A stretch of DNA of 64,000 nt from Pseudomonas marginalis (GCF_024169655.1 NZ_JALJWV010000001.1:2423001-2487000); one strand, 5' to 3'; positions 35,144-45,031 are shown, counted from the first letter of the stretch. The notes: generated by a model from the letters alone, not told the origin. Translations and numbers: made by a program.

Positions 35144-38100
35144 GTTACGCCGAGCTGCATTGCCTGTCCAATTTCAGCTTCCAGCGCGGTGCCTCCACGG
35201 CGCTGGAGTTGTTCGAACGGGCCAAGCGCCAGGGCTACAGCGCCCTGGCGATCACTGACGAATGCACCCTGGCCGGCATCGTGCGCGCCTGGCAGGCGGC
35301 GAAGGCAGTCGGCTTGCCGCTGATTATCGGCAGTGAGATGCGCCTCGAAAACGGCCCGAAACTGCTACTGCTGGTAGAAGACCTCAGCGGCTACCAACAC
35401 CTGTGCCGCTTGATTACCCTGGCCCGGCGGCGGGCGGAGAAGGGCCGTTATCGCCTGCTGCCAGAAGACTTCGACCAACCGCTGCCCGGCCTGTTGGCGC
35501 TCTGGATCGCCGAAGACAGCGACACCCAGGCCTCGATCCAATGGTTGCGCCGTACCTTCGCCGAGCGCCTGTGGCTGGCGGTGCATCTGCATTGCGGGCA
35601 GGACGATGCGCGTCACCTGGAGCAACGCCTGGCACTGGCCGCCAGCCTGCAGCTCCCGGCAGTGGCCTGCGGCGATGTGCATATGCACGCGCGCGGCCGC
35701 CGCGCCCTGCAAGACACCATGACCGCCATCCGTCATCACGTGCCGGTGGCCGAAGCCGGCACGCGCCTGCATCCCAATGGCGAACGGCATCTGCGCAGCC
35801 TGCCGGCGTTACAGGCGCTGTATCCGCCGTCGTTGCTCGACGAAACCCTGGTCATCGCCCGCCGCTGCACCTTCGACCTCAGCCAACTGCGCTACCAGTA
35901 CCCGCGTGAGCTGGTGCCTGCCGGCCATGACGCCCGATCCTGGCTGCGCGCCGTCACCGAAGAAGGCATCGCCCGGCGCTGGCCGCAAGGGGTCGACGCC
36001 AAGACCTTGCAGCAGATCAATAACGAACTGGAGCTGATCAGCGAGCTGGGTTACGAAAGCTATTTCCTCACCGTGCATGACATCGTGCGCTTTGCCCGCA
36101 GCCGTTCGATCCTGTGCCAGGGCCGGGGTTCGGCGGCCAACTCGGCGGTGTGTTTCGCCCTGGGCATCACCGAGATCAACCCGAGCCTGATGAACATGCT
36201 GTTCGAGCGCTTCCTGTCCAGGGAGCGTAACGAGCCGCCGGACATCGACGTCGACTTCGAACACGAACGCCGCGAAGAGGTGCTGCAATACGTGTTCAAG
36301 CGCTATGGCCGCACCCGCGCCGCACTGACGGCGGTGGTCAGCAGCTACCACGCTGCCGGCGCGGTGCGCGACGTGGCCAAGGCCCTGGGTTTGCCGCCGG
36401 ACCAGGTCAATGCGCTGGCCGAGTGCTGCGGGCGCTGGAGTGACGATGCACCGCCCGTGGAGCGTTTGCGCGAAGGCGGTTTCGACCCCGACAGCCCGGT
36501 GCTGCGCCGCGTGCTCACGCTGACCCAGCAACTGATCGGCTTCCCCCGACACCTGTCCCAGCACCCCGGCGGCTTCGTGATTTCCGAACACCCGCTGGAC
36601 ACCCTGGTGCCGGTGGAAAATGCGGCGATGGCCGAGCGCACCATCATCCAATGGGACAAGGACGACCTCGACGCCGTCGGCCTGCTCAAGGTGGATATCC
36701 TTGCCCTGGGCATGCTCAGCGCGATCCGCCGTTGTTTCGACCTGCTGCGTCGCCACCGCAGCCTTGACCTGTGCCTGGCGACGATCCCCAAGGAAGACCC
36801 GGCCACCTACGCGATGATCAGCAAGGCCGACACCCTCGGTGTGTTCCAGATCGAGTCACGGGCGCAGATGTCGATGCTGCCCAGGCTCAAGCCGCAGACC
36901 TTTTATGACCTGGTGATTGAAGTTGCCATCGTGCGCCCGGGTCCGATCCAGGGTGGCATGGTGCATCCGTACCTGCGGCGGCGGAACAAAGAGGAGCCCA
37001 CCACCTATCCGTCGCCGCAGCTTGAAGCGGTACTCAAACGCACCCTCGGTGTGCCGCTGTTCCAGGAACAGGTGATGCAGATCGCCATGGTCGCCGCCGA
37101 TTACGGCCCTGGCGAAGCTGATCAGTTGCGCCGTTCCATGGCGGCCTGGAAACGTCACGGCGGCCTTGAACCGCACCAGCAACGCTTGCGTACCGGCATG
37201 CTCAAAAACGGCTACAGCGAAGCCTTCGCCGCGCAGATCTTCGAGCAGATCAAGGGTTTTGGCAGCTATGGCTTTCCCGAGTCCCACGCGGCCAGTTTTG
37301 CCTTGTTGACCTACGCCAGTTGCTGGCTCAAATGCCATGAACCGGCGGCCTTCGCCTGTGCGTTGATCAACAGTTGGCCCATGGGGTTCTACAGCCCGGA
37401 CCAGATCCTGCAGGATGCGCGGCGCCATCGTTTGCAGATCCGCCCGGTGGACGTGCAGGCCAGTGACTGGGAGTGCAGCCTGGAACCCATCGACGGCGCG
37501 CAACCGGCGATTCGCCTGGGGTTGCGCATGATCGCGGGGTTTCGCGAAGAGGATGGGCGACGGATCGAAGCGGCGCGCGAGCACCGTGCATTCAGCGACA
37601 TTGCCGACCTCGACCGACGCGCCGGGCTGGACTCCCGCGCCCAAGCCTTGCTGGCGGATGCCGGGGCCTTGCGGGCCTTGGCCGGCAACCGGCACACGGC
37701 GCGCTGGGAAGTGGCGGGGGTACACAAACAACTCGGGCTGTTCGCCGGCCTGCCCAGCCCCGACGAAGCACGGGTGGAACTGCCGGCGCCCACGCTGGGC
37801 GAGGACCTGCAGGCCGATTACGCCACGCTCGGCACCACCCTCGGCCCGCATCCATTGGCGTTGTTGCGCGATGAATTGCGCAAACGGCGCTGCCGCAGTT
37901 CCCGTGAGCTGATGGCGGTGGAACATGGCCGCACTGTCAGCGTCGCTGGGCTGGTGACCGGTCGCCAGCGCCCCGGCACCGCCAGCGGCGTGACCTTTGT
38001 GACGTTGGAGGATGAGTTCGGCAACCTGAACGTGGTGGTCTGGCGCGACCTGGCAGAGCGCCAGCGCCAGGCCTTGGTAGGCTCGCGCCTGCTCAAGGTG

Positions 38101-38211
38101 GACGGGCGCTGGGAGGCGGTGGGCGAGGTGCGGCACCTGATCGCCGGGCGTCTCACCGATCTGTCGCCGTTGCTGGAAGGCGTCGCTGTGCGCAGTCGGG
38201 ATTTTCACTGA
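35140..38211 (+). CDS. dnaE2: DnaE2, error-prone DNA polymerase
   Basis: This is a C-family polymerase of 1023 residues, shorter than replicative DnaE (about 1170). It has an N-terminal PHP domain ([15 protein letters not shown]), the catalytic aspartates in [12 protein letters not shown] and the conserved [10 protein letters not shown]-terminal OB fold has a [18 protein letters not shown] segment. It copies damaged DNA together with ImuA/ImuB. The start at 35140 overlaps the imuB stop. The longer frame upstream lies inside imuB. Confidence 0.93.
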   Translation: MSYAELHCLSNFSFQRGASTALELFERAKRQGYSALAITDECTLAGIVRAWQAAKAVGLPLIIGSEMRLENGPKLLLLVEDLSGYQHLCRLITLARRRAEKGRYRLLPEDFDQPLPGLLALWIAEDSDTQASIQWLRRTFAERLWLAVHLHCGQDDARHLEQRLALAASLQLPAVACGDVHMHARGRRALQDTMTAIRHHVPVAEAGTRLHPNGERHLRSLPALQALYPPSLLDETLVIARRCTFDLSQLRYQYPRELVPAGHDARSWLRAVTEEGIARRWPQGVDAKTLQQINNELELISELGYESYFLTVHDIVRFARSRSILCQGRGSAANSAVCFALGITEINPSLMNMLFERFLSRERNEPPDIDVDFEHERREEVLQYVFKRYGRTRAALTAVVSSYHAAGAVRDVAKALGLPPDQVNALAECCGRWSDDAPPVERLREGGFDPDSPVLRRVLTLTQQLIGFPRHLSQHPGGFVISEHPLDTLVPVENAAMAERTIIQWDKDDLDAVGLLKVDILALGMLSAIRRCFDLLRRHRSLDLCLATIPKEDPATYAMISKADTLGVFQIESRAQMSMLPRLKPQTFYDLVIEVAIVRPGPIQGGMVHPYLRRRNKEEPTTYPSPQLEAVLKRTLGVPLFQEQVMQIAMVAADYGPGEADQLRRSMAAWKRHGGLEPHQQRLRTGMLKNGYSEAFAAQIFEQIKGFGSYGFPESHAASFALLTYASCWLKCHEPAAFACALINSWPMGFYSPDQILQDARRHRLQIRPVDVQASDWECSLEPIDGAQPAIRLGLRMIAGFREEDGRRIEAAREHRAFSDIADLDRRAGLDSRAQALLADAGALRALAGNRHTARWEVAGVHKQLGLFAGLPSPDEARVELPAPTLGEDLQADYATLGTTLGPHPLALLRDELRKRRCRSSRELMAVEHGRTVSVAGLVTGRQRPGTASGVTFVTLEDEFGNLNVVVWRDLAERQRQALVGSRLLKVDGRWEAVGEVRHLIAGRLTDLSPLLEGVAVRSRDFH

Positions 38212-38253
38212 GCGCAGTTGCCCTGGCCTGCGTGGATAAGCTATATGCAATGA

Positions 38254-38364
38254 AACGAAATCCCCCACCTGCTGAGCCCCGACATTCATTTGCTGAGCAA
38301 GCCCTATAACCGCGAAACCCAGACGCATCGGGTGCGCAGCGTGCTTGCCGCGCCACAAGGTTGA
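38254..38364 (+). pseudogene. Remnant of a response-regulator receiver domain C-terminus
   Basis: The frame from 38254 to a TGA at 38362 reads PDIHLLSKPYNRETQTHRVRS, then VLAAPQG and stop. LL-SKPY with a following R-VR-VL helix is how receiver domains of hybrid kinases and response regulators end. No start or domain core is present in the 150-base gap between dnaE2 and the UvrA-like gene, so it is a truncated relic. Confidence 0.6.
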
Positions 38365-38366
38365 CC

Positions 38367-40886
38367 ATGACTTCATCGCGCAACATCCCTCAGATCACCA
38401 GCCAACCCCTCGGGTTCGTGCGGGTTCGCGGCGCTCGCGAACATAACCTGCGTAACGTCGATGTGGATATCCCACGGGATGCCCTGGTGGTGTTTACCGG
38501 CGTGTCGGGTTCCGGCAAGTCGTCCCTGGCCTTTTCCACGGTGTATGCCGAGGCCCAGCGCCGCTATTTCGAATCGGTGGCGCCTTATGCGCGGCGCCTG
38601 ATCGATCAGGTCGGCGTGCCCGATGTGGATTCCATCGAAGGCCTGCCGCCCGCCGTGGCCTTGCAACAACAGCGCGGCACGCCGAGTGCGCGTTCGTCGG
38701 TGGGCAGCGTGACCACGTTGTCCAGTCTGATCCGCATGCTGTATTCGCGCGCCGGCAGTTATCCGCCGGGGCAGGCGATGCTGTATGCCGAGGACTTTTC
38801 GCCAAACCTGCCCCAGGGCGCCTGCCCGCAATGCCACGGCCTGGGCCGCGTGTATGAAGTGACCGAGGCGCTGATGGTGCCCGATCCCTCGCTGACCATC
38901 CGCCAGCGCGCGGTGGCATCCTGGCCTTTGGCGTGGCAGGGCCAGAACCTGCGCGACATTCTGGTGACCCTGGGCTATGACGTCGACATCCCGTGGCGCG
39001 ACCTGCCGAAAAAGCAGCGCGACTGGATCCTGTTCACCGAAGAAACCCCGACCGTGCCGGTGTATGCCGGCTTCACCCCGCAACAGACCCGCGAGGCGTT
39101 GAAGCGCAAGCTGGAGCCGAGCTACCAGGGTACGTTCAGCGGCGCGCGGCGCTATATCCTGCATACCTTCAGCCACACCCAAAGTGCGCTGATGAAAAAG
39201 CGCGTCGCGCAGTTCATGCAGGGCAGCGCCTGCCCGTTATGCGCCGGCAAGCGGCTGACCCAGGCGGCGTTGTCGGTGAAGTTCGCCGGGGTGGACATTG
39301 GCGAGCTGTCGCAACTGTCGCTGACCCAGTTGGCCGAGCTGCTGCGGCCGGTGGCGGCGGGGCAGGACACGATGACGCTGTCGGTGGAGAAACGCCTGGC
39401 CGCCCAACGCATCGCCGAGGATTTGCTCGAGCGGGTCAGCACCTTGACCGAGTTGGGCCTGGGCTACCTGTCCCTGGAGCGCAGCACGCCGACGTTGTCG
39501 TCCGGCGAGTTGCAGCGCTTGCGGCTGGCCACGCAACTGGGTTCGCAGTTGTTCGGCGTGATCTATGTGCTCGATGAGCCGTCGGCGGGGCTGCACCCGG
39601 CGGATGGCGAGGCGCTGTTCACGGCACTCGCGCGTTTGAAAGCCGCCGGCAATTCGTTGTTTGTGGTGGAACACGACCTGGAAACCATGCGCCGCGCCGA
39701 CTGGCTGATCGACGTCGGCCCGGCGGCCGGAGAACACGGCGGGCAAGTGCTGTACAGCGGGCCGCCGGCGGGCTTGGCGCAGGTTGAAGCGTCGCAGACC
39801 CGTGAATATCTGTTTGCCGAACGGCGCCCGGCGAATCCTCGGCGCCGGGAAGCGACCGGTTGGCTGAGCCTGGAGGGTGTGACGCGCAATAACCTCAAGG
39901 CGGTGAGTGTCGATTTTCCGCTGGGTTGCTTCACGGCGGTGACCGGTATTTCCGGCTCGGGCAAATCCAGCCTGGTCAGCCAGGCGCTGCTGGAGTTGGT
40001 GGGCAGTGGCCTCGGCCGCGTGCTGGAAAGCGACGATGAGCCGAGCCTGGAAGATGACACCCCGCAAACCAGCGGCGGGCGTATCAGCGCCGGGCTGGAG
40101 CAGATTCGCCGGCTGGTGCAGGTGGACCAGAAACCCATTGGCCGCACCCCGCGCTCCAACCTGGCGACCTACACCGGGCTGTTCGACAACGTGCGCAAAC
40201 TGTTCGCTGCCACGTCGGCCGCGCAGCAGTGTGATTACGATGCGGGGCAGTTCTCGTTCAACGTCGCCAAGGGCCGCTGCGCGAACTGTGAAGGCGAAGG
40301 GTTCGTCAGCGTTGAGTTGCTGTTCATGCCCAGCGTGTATGCGCCGTGCCCGACCTGCCACGGCGCGCGCTACAACCCCGAGACCCTGGCGATCCAATGG
40401 CAAGGCTTGAACATTGCCCAAGTGCTCGGCTTGACCGTCGAGCAAGCGGTGGCGGTGTTTGCCGAGCAGCCAGGGGTGCTGCGTTCGCTGCTCGTGCTGC
40501 GCGATATCGGCTTGGGCTATCTGCGCCTCGGCCAACCGGCGACGGAACTGTCCGGCGGCGAAGCGCAACGCATCAAGCTGGCCACCGAGCTGCAGCGCAA
40601 TGCCCGGGGCGCCACCTTGTATGTGCTGGACGAACCGACGACCGGCTTGCACCCACGCGATGTGGACCGTTTGCTTAGTCAGTTGAATCATTTGGTCGAC
40701 GCGGGGCATACGGTGGTTGTGGTGGAGCACGAAATGCGCGTGGTGGCCCAGAGTGACTGGGTGATCGATATCGGGCCGGGCGCTGGGGACCTGGGCGGCA
40801 AGGTGGTTGCCAGCGGCACGCCGCAACAGGTGGCGAAGAGTAAGAAAAGCCGCACCGCGCCGTTCCTCGTTCGAGAGCTGATCTGA
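38367..40886 (+). CDS. UvrA2-like excinuclease ABC subunit A paralogue
   Basis: The product has 839 residues, about 100 shorter than UvrA. It has two ABC ATPase halves: Walker [11 protein letters not shown] and [10 protein letters not shown], signatures [11 protein letters not shown] and [11 protein letters not shown], Walker [12 protein letters not shown] and [11 protein letters not shown]. Zinc modules read CPQCHG, CPLCAG and CANCEG...CPTCHG. The missing length fits class II UvrA proteins, which lack the UvrB-binding region. They are linked to tolerance of DNA-damaging compounds. The start is taken at 38367; the preceding TTG at 38361 is in frame but overlaps the receiver remnant. Confidence 0.85.
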   Translation: MTSSRNIPQITSQPLGFVRVRGAREHNLRNVDVDIPRDALVVFTGVSGSGKSSLAFSTVYAEAQRRYFESVAPYARRLIDQVGVPDVDSIEGLPPAVALQQQRGTPSARSSVGSVTTLSSLIRMLYSRAGSYPPGQAMLYAEDFSPNLPQGACPQCHGLGRVYEVTEALMVPDPSLTIRQRAVASWPLAWQGQNLRDILVTLGYDVDIPWRDLPKKQRDWILFTEETPTVPVYAGFTPQQTREALKRKLEPSYQGTFSGARRYILHTFSHTQSALMKKRVAQFMQGSACPLCAGKRLTQAALSVKFAGVDIGELSQLSLTQLAELLRPVAAGQDTMTLSVEKRLAAQRIAEDLLERVSTLTELGLGYLSLERSTPTLSSGELQRLRLATQLGSQLFGVIYVLDEPSAGLHPADGEALFTALARLKAAGNSLFVVEHDLETMRRADWLIDVGPAAGEHGGQVLYSGPPAGLAQVEASQTREYLFAERRPANPRRREATGWLSLEGVTRNNLKAVSVDFPLGCFTAVTGISGSGKSSLVSQALLELVGSGLGRVLESDDEPSLEDDTPQTSGGRISAGLEQIRRLVQVDQKPIGRTPRSNLATYTGLFDNVRKLFAATSAAQQCDYDAGQFSFNVAKGRCANCEGEGFVSVELLFMPSVYAPCPTCHGARYNPETLAIQWQGLNIAQVLGLTVEQAVAVFAEQPGVLRSLLVLRDIGLGYLRLGQPATELSGGEAQRIKLATELQRNARGATLYVLDEPTTGLHPRDVDRLLSQLNHLVDAGHTVVVVEHEMRVVAQSDWVIDIGPGAGDLGGKVVASGTPQQVAKSKKSRTAPFLVRELI

Positions 40887-40908
40887 CCATTAAAGGAGAT
40901 CAACTGTG

Positions 40909-40991
40909 GGAGGGGCGGTGTGACGATTCGACTTGCTCCCGATGGCGGTGGTTCAGGCACTCATGCAGTGACTGACACTCCGTCATCGGGG
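40909..40991. repeat. Left part of a REPIN interrupted by an insertion sequence
   Basis: The arm is tgtgggaggggcggtgtgac, a variant (gattcgacttgctcccgat) of the usual REP. It continues to tcatcgggg and stops at the IS left end. The matching right arm, cggggcaagccccctcccac, resumes at 42272 after the IS. Confidence 0.8.
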
Positions 40992-42271
40992 TGTACGGAC
41001 GGAGACATCCTTTACAAACGAGACCGGGGACATCCTTTACGTTTCTGGGTGCTGGATAGCCGGCTTGCACCGCTGTCTAGCCTACCCAGTGGATAGTTAC
41101 ATAGGTACATGTCCCACACGTTGTCGTCCACTTCTCGCAGTCCAACGGACTCTCCTACCAGTGACTCACTCAAAAAGATCATCCTGCCCCTCCACTTCAT
41201 TGACCCGTCTGTTCTGACTTTGCGTACCTCCATATCCGCTCCATATTCGGCAGGAGGTACCCAGCCTGTATAGATCCTTGGCGATTTATCGTACAGATCG
41301 TTCGGCACCTTCATGTCTAACGCCTCGTGCGGCCGATCATGATTGAATTCCTGTCGAAATCGTTCAAACGCCAACTGCTGCTGGACCATATTGGCTTCTG
41401 GCGTCTTCAGTAACGCGGCCTTGAGTGAGCGATGCATACGCTCATGCCGCCCGTTCTGATCGGGTCGCCCCGGCTGAATACGCTCTGGGTAGATACCCAG
41501 TCGTATCCACCAGACGGCCAGACTGGAGAGCCTGCTGAGACCGGTTGAGGCGAAGGGTGAACCGTTGTCAGTCCGGATGACATCAGGCAGACCGTACTCG
41601 CGAAAAGCCCAGTCAAAACCCTCGCGGGCCCCAGCCACACTGGGCTGCGCACGACACAACAATATGAATCTGCTGGCCTGATCCGTGAGTGTCAGCGGGT
41701 AACAGCGTCGGCCATCCGCCATTAAAAAGTCGCCTTTGAAGTCAGCGGCCCACGTTTGATTGGGGAGATCTGCCGGGCGAAGTTTGACGGGGCCGGTAGG
41801 CGGGCGATTGCGCTTGCGCCGCTCTTGAACCAGTCCCGCTCGTTTGAGCCATTCCCCTGCCGTGCTGGGTGCCGGCCAATGACATTCCGGATAGCGATTG
41901 GAAAGGACCTTGACCAGCTTTTTGGGGCCCCAGTCATGGTGTTGATGCTTGAGCTCGATTAGAGCAGCAATATGCGCATCGCACGTTTGAAAAGGGCTTG
42001 AGAGTGGACGGCGTGAGGCGTCCTTGAGCCCGTCCAGGCCAGCAGTGGCATACCGTTGCAGCCACTTGTCCAAGGTCGGTCGACTAATGCCGTAGCTCAA
42101 TGCCAGTTGACGTTTTGAATAGGCGCCGGACAGCCAGTCGCCTATCAATCTGACTTTTTGATCCATCGGGGACTCTCGATTCCATGACATGGCCAGTTAC
42201 CTCCTGGCCATGATTAATACATGTAAACGATGTCTCCGGTTTCAAACGTAAAGGATGTCTCCGGTCTGTAC
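40992..42271. mobile_element. IS481-like insertion sequence inserted in a REPIN
   Basis: The element is about 1280 bases. Its ends are imperfect inverted repeats (left TGTACGGACGGAGACATCC, right end read inward GGTACAGACCGGAGACATCC). Each end carries a second copy of GGRGACATCCTTTAC or its near match 25 bases inward (left 41001 and 41026; right 42223 and 42248). The exact outer boundary and target duplication are blurred by the G run of the REPIN; three duplicated G fit best. The single ORF encodes a DDE transposase. Confidence 0.85.
41012..42190 (-). CDS. IS481-family DDE transposase
   Basis: The product has 392 residues. An N-terminal helix-turn-helix (RQLALSYGISRPTLDKWLQRY) precedes an rve integrase core with the acidic residues in WAADFKG, RTDNGSPF and a late Glu near HDRPHEAL. 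The C-terminal extension is usual in IS481. AGGAGG lies 9 bases upstream of the ATG at 42190. The chain is intact, so the copy may be active. The coding region runs to within 20 bases of the left inverted repeat. Confidence 0.88.
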   Translation of the reverse strand: MSWNRESPMDQKVRLIGDWLSGAYSKRQLALSYGISRPTLDKWLQRYATAGLDGLKDASRRPLSSPFQTCDAHIAALIELKHQHHDWGPKKLVKVLSNRYPECHWPAPSTAGEWLKRAGLVQERRKRNRPPTGPVKLRPADLPNQTWAADFKGDFLMADGRRCYPLTLTDQASRFILLCRAQPSVAGAREGFDWAFREYGLPDVIRTDNGSPFASTGLSRLSSLAVWWIRLGIYPERIQPGRPDQNGRHERMHRSLKAALLKTPEANMVQQQLAFERFRQEFNHDRPHEALDMKVPNDLYDKSPRIYTGWVPPAEYGADMEVRKVRTDGSMKWRGRMIFLSESLVGESVGLREVDDNVWDMYLCNYPLGRLDSGASRLSSTQKRKGCPRSRL

Positions 42272-42296
42272 CGGGGCAAGCCCCCTCCCACATGGG

Positions 42297-42534
42297 TTAG
42301 GCGGTGTTCGTGAGAGTGGGGCTCCCCGCCAGCACCGGAATGCTGCCCTTGACGATCATCTGCCAGTAACCCCGCCGATCAAACAAGGGAATGCGGTCAA
42401 TGTGGGAGGGGGCAAGCCCCCTCCCACAGGGGTTAGGCGGTGTTCATGAGAGTGGGGCTCCCCGCCAGCACCGGGATGCTGCCCTTGACGATCATCTGCC
42501 AGTAACCCCGCCGATCAAACAAGGGAATGCGGTC
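42297..42534. repeat. Duplicated 136-base segment with a minus-strand protein tail
   Basis: Copies start at 42297 and 42433 and differ at few positions. On the minus strand each reads DRIPLFDRRGYWQMIVKGS, IPVLAGSPTL, then T or M, NTA and stop. It looks like the end of a real protein, but I do not recognise it. A collapsed REPIN sits between the copies. This covers the gap between the IS and the next REPIN. Confidence 0.6.
42401..42428. repeat. Collapsed REPIN (perfect palindrome without spacer)
   Basis: The two REP arms are fused directly into a 28-base perfect palindrome (tgtgggaggggg-caag-ccccc...). All other copies have a spacer of roughly 45-50 bases between the arms. Confidence 0.8.
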
Positions 42535-42536
42535 AA

Positions 42537-42628
42537 TGTGGGAGGGGGCTTGCCCCCGATGACGGAGTGTCAGGCACAGATACTGTGACTGAACCACCGA
42601 GTCGAACCGTCACACCGCCCCTCCCACA
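42537..42628. repeat. REPIN with one variant arm
   Basis: The left arm is the standard type. The right arm, tcgaaccgtcacaccgcccc followed by tcccaca, is the complement of the variant arm seen at 40909. Both kinds of REP are thus paired here. Confidence 0.8.
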
Positions 42629-42635
42629 GTTGTGA

Positions 42636-42887
42636 TCAATGTCCGTTCAGTTGGATCTGTTGCTTGGCCAGCTTCACCACATTCTCCACGGTAAACCCGT
42701 ACTTCTCCTGCAACTGGGTCAGGTGCTCGATCGGCTGGTGCGTCGGGCCGTCTTCGCCGACGCCGATCGAGTCATGGGTAATGGGCGTGCCGGGGTGGCC
42801 GGAATTGGCCTTTTGCACGGCATCCATGGCCAGGGTGCGCAGGGTGTTGATGCATTGGGTGTCGACAGCGGTGGCGGCGTGATTCAT
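42636..42887 (-). pseudogene. Internally deleted transketolase remnant (83 codons, frame kept)
   Basis: The ORF joins three transketolase pieces. The N-terminus is [21 protein letters not shown] middle piece is [16 protein letters not shown], normally some 430 residues further on. The last is a C-terminal [16 protein letters not shown]. The ThDP-binding core is gone, so it cannot be a transketolase. GGAG lies upstream of the ATG at 42887; the frame runs up to 42995. Whether this short chain is translated or has a role is unknown. A frame kept across two deletions is unusual for a decaying gene. Confidence 0.75.
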
Positions 42888-43061
42888 GAAACCGGTCTCC
42901 CTCGGGTGGCGATCTACAGTGGAGGGCAGGGTGCGGCAAAGGTTTGATTGCGTCGCCGATGTAGCGACGAACGGAACTGGTTTGCCCGCAAACATGACAA
43001 GACCCCTTGGAATGGGCTAGCTTCAAGGGCGTAATCATTGATCAACTTGCGGAGGTAGGCC

Positions 43062-43286
43062 ATGCCAGTGAAACACGACCTGTATCAGGACTTGGGTTTG
43101 AGCAAGGACGAAGTCGATGGGCACCGGGCGCAAAATCCGCGTCTGAACGCGCTGTTTGATAAATACAACGCCGTCGATGACTTGGTGGTGAGCGCTGAAA
43201 AGGCAGCGGGCAGCGATGAGGAGCTGAAGAAGTTAAAGGAAAAACGCTTGTTGGTTAAAGATGAGATCAAGGATTTGCTGCAGTAA
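43062..43286 (+). CDS. DUF465 (YdcH-like) small coiled-coil protein
   Basis: The product has 74 residues, highly charged, with the DUF465 pattern: HDLYQDLGLSKDEV, then NPRLNALFDKYNAVDDLV and a C-terminal KLKEKRLLVKDEIKDLL helix. It is probably a cytoplasmic helical hairpin; the molecular role is unknown. A GGAGG lies 8 bases upstream. A clear terminator follows. Confidence 0.85.
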   Translation: MPVKHDLYQDLGLSKDEVDGHRAQNPRLNALFDKYNAVDDLVVSAEKAAGSDEELKKLKEKRLLVKDEIKDLLQ

Positions 43287-43310
43287 AACGGGCGATCCAT
43301 TCACTACTGA

Positions 43311-43345
43311 GGGAGCGCATCAGTCGCTCCCTTGCACATTTTTTC
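43311..43345 (+). terminator. Rho-independent terminator after the DUF465 gene
   Basis: GGGAGCG (43311-43317) pairs with CGCTCCC (43325-43331) around a 7-base loop. It is followed by ttgcacatttttt. Confidence 0.82.
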
Positions 43346-43393
43346 AGAATTGACTGAAAGACATCATCCCCGCCGATACTTATGATCCCCGCC

Positions 43394-43452
43394 GCCCACC
43401 CGGCTCTGGGGGCTTATAGGGCGCGAGGACTGCGCTGCTGAGCCGGGTGGGC
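43394..43452. other. Long-loop inverted repeat (12-base stem)
   Basis: GCCCACCCGGCT (43394-43405) and AGCCGGGTGGGC (43441-43452) pair perfectly around a 35-base loop, just 3' of the minus-strand hglS gene (ends 43461). On the plus strand agtttgtttc follows. It may be a terminator or a structured transcript end. Confidence 0.45.
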
Positions 43453-43460
43453 AGTTTGTT

Positions 43461-44837
43461 TCAGGCCAGTAGCGTGTGAGTGCATTCATCCATCGAGCGC
43501 TGTTGCGTCTCGGCATACAGCGCCAACTCATCAAGGGTCTTGCGCCCCAGCGCCTGTTCGAATTCGGCCTGGTTCGAATTGGCCGCGTAGTGACTCTGCG
43601 CCGCGTCTCCCAGGTTTGACTGAAAGATCCCTGCCGCACTCACTGGCAGAAAATCCTCATACACCAGCGGTTCTACATCGACGTGACCGGCGGCGATCAG
43701 CGCGTCCAGCGTGCGCGGTTGGTCGGCTTGGCCGCGTGCCGCGAGGCCTTTGTCGGTGGCGAAGTAGCGGAAGTAGGCCAGGCCTTGTTCGCGCATCTGC
43801 GTGTGGTCATCCGGGAAGGCCTGGAAGTGCTGTTCCATCAATTGCATGTAACGCGCAGCGTTGGCCTCGTTGGGGAAGGCGCCGAGGGCGTCGCGGGCGG
43901 CGTTCAGCAGTTGGTCGTACAGCGTGCGGCCCTTGGGCGTGAGGGCGACGCCGCGTTGTTCGATTTCGCCGAAGCGCGCGCTGTGGCTGCCTTGGGCGTC
44001 GGTGAAGGCGATGGTTTCGTCGAGGGCCTTGAAGCTGGTCTGGCGCAGCAGGATCGGGCAGTCGCGACGCGGCGGGCCTTCGATCACGGCTTTGGGGGTG
44101 ATGCCTTTGCCGGGCATGGCGGCCTGGACCTGGTCGATATCCAGGGTGCGCGGGGTCAGGTGATTGATGTGCGGGCCCTTGAAGGCCACCACGTCGGCGA
44201 TCAGGCGGTGCTGGTCGCTCAGTTGTCGGTACTGCGCGGCGGTGACGGTGGCGGTGTGGTGCCAGCGGAAGGTTTCCAGGGCCTGGCGGATGAATGCCTC
44301 GGCGTCGCTGGCGTTGAGGCCGCCGTCGCGTTCGGCTTGTTCGATCAGGGCGAGGGCGCCGGGGGTGAAGATCGAGCGCTTGGCCAGGGCGGCTTCGGCG
44401 AAGGCGCGCAGTTCGGGGCTTTCGATCAGTTCCAGGCGCAGCAGCGAGGTGAACACGCGGAACGGGCTGGTTTGCAGCGCACGTTCATGCACGGCGCGAA
44501 ACGCGGTGGAATGCACCGGCACGCCGGCCGGGGTCAGGTCGTAGTAGCCCACCGGTTGCATGCCCATCACCGCGAACAGGCGGCGGATGGTCGTCAGTTC
44601 GGCGGCGGTACCCAGGCGAATGGCGCCGTGGCGTTCCATGTCCAGGCGCTGGATTTCGCCGGTCCGTTGCAGGTGTTGCGCCAGGCTCGGGTCGGCGTCG
44701 AGCACGCGCTGGTTGATGTCGGCCACCAGCTCCATCAGCGCGCCGTACAGGGGCACTTCATCGCGGTACATGTCGGACATGGCCTTGGAAAAGCCTTTGC
44801 GGATGTCGTCGGGGCTGATAAACGCGGTGGTGGGCAT
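43461..44837 (-). CDS. hglS: 2-oxoadipate dioxygenase/decarboxylase (HglS, DUF1338/YdcJ family)
   Basis: The product has 458 residues, the usual family length, with the VOC/DUF1338 fold. Likely iron ligands are His in PVHSTAF, His in INHLTPR and Glu in GEIEQRG. The enzyme converts 2-oxoadipate to D-2-hydroxyglutarate in D-lysine catabolism of pseudomonads. A CAGGAA lies upstream of the ATG at 44837; the frame upstream to 44942 has no family similarity. No other lysine gene is in the window. It is divergent from the glucosidase. Confidence 0.85.
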   Translation of the reverse strand: MPTTAFISPDDIRKGFSKAMSDMYRDEVPLYGALMELVADINQRVLDADPSLAQHLQRTGEIQRLDMERHGAIRLGTAAELTTIRRLFAVMGMQPVGYYDLTPAGVPVHSTAFRAVHERALQTSPFRVFTSLLRLELIESPELRAFAEAALAKRSIFTPGALALIEQAERDGGLNASDAEAFIRQALETFRWHHTATVTAAQYRQLSDQHRLIADVVAFKGPHINHLTPRTLDIDQVQAAMPGKGITPKAVIEGPPRRDCPILLRQTSFKALDETIAFTDAQGSHSARFGEIEQRGVALTPKGRTLYDQLLNAARDALGAFPNEANAARYMQLMEQHFQAFPDDHTQMREQGLAYFRYFATDKGLAARGQADQPRTLDALIAAGHVDVEPLVYEDFLPVSAAGIFQSNLGDAAQSHYAANSNQAEFEQALGRKTLDELALYAETQQRSMDECTHTLLA

Positions 44838-44908
44838 AGAAAAATTCCTGGCTGCTGTAAGAGTAATGAATGCCGTTATCCTGATTCTGTTGGGCGCCGC
44901 AGACCCGC

Positions 44909-44953
44909 GCAAACGAAGATTCCTCTGGACTTCATTCTGCAAACGAATGATTG
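44909..44953. promoter_or_regulatory. Direct repeat GCAAACGAA in the hglS-glucosidase divergent region
   Basis: GCAAACGAAGATT (44909) and GCAAACGAATGATT (44939) are 30 bases apart, nearly three helical turns. It is a possible regulator-binding pair; no regulator is assigned. Confidence 0.3.
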
Positions 44954-45031
44954 AGGTAAAACCGTCTTCATGTGCATCTGAGCGTGGATGGGTTCTACAC
45001 TGGCCTTACGCGATGGCTGGGGGAGGGTTGG

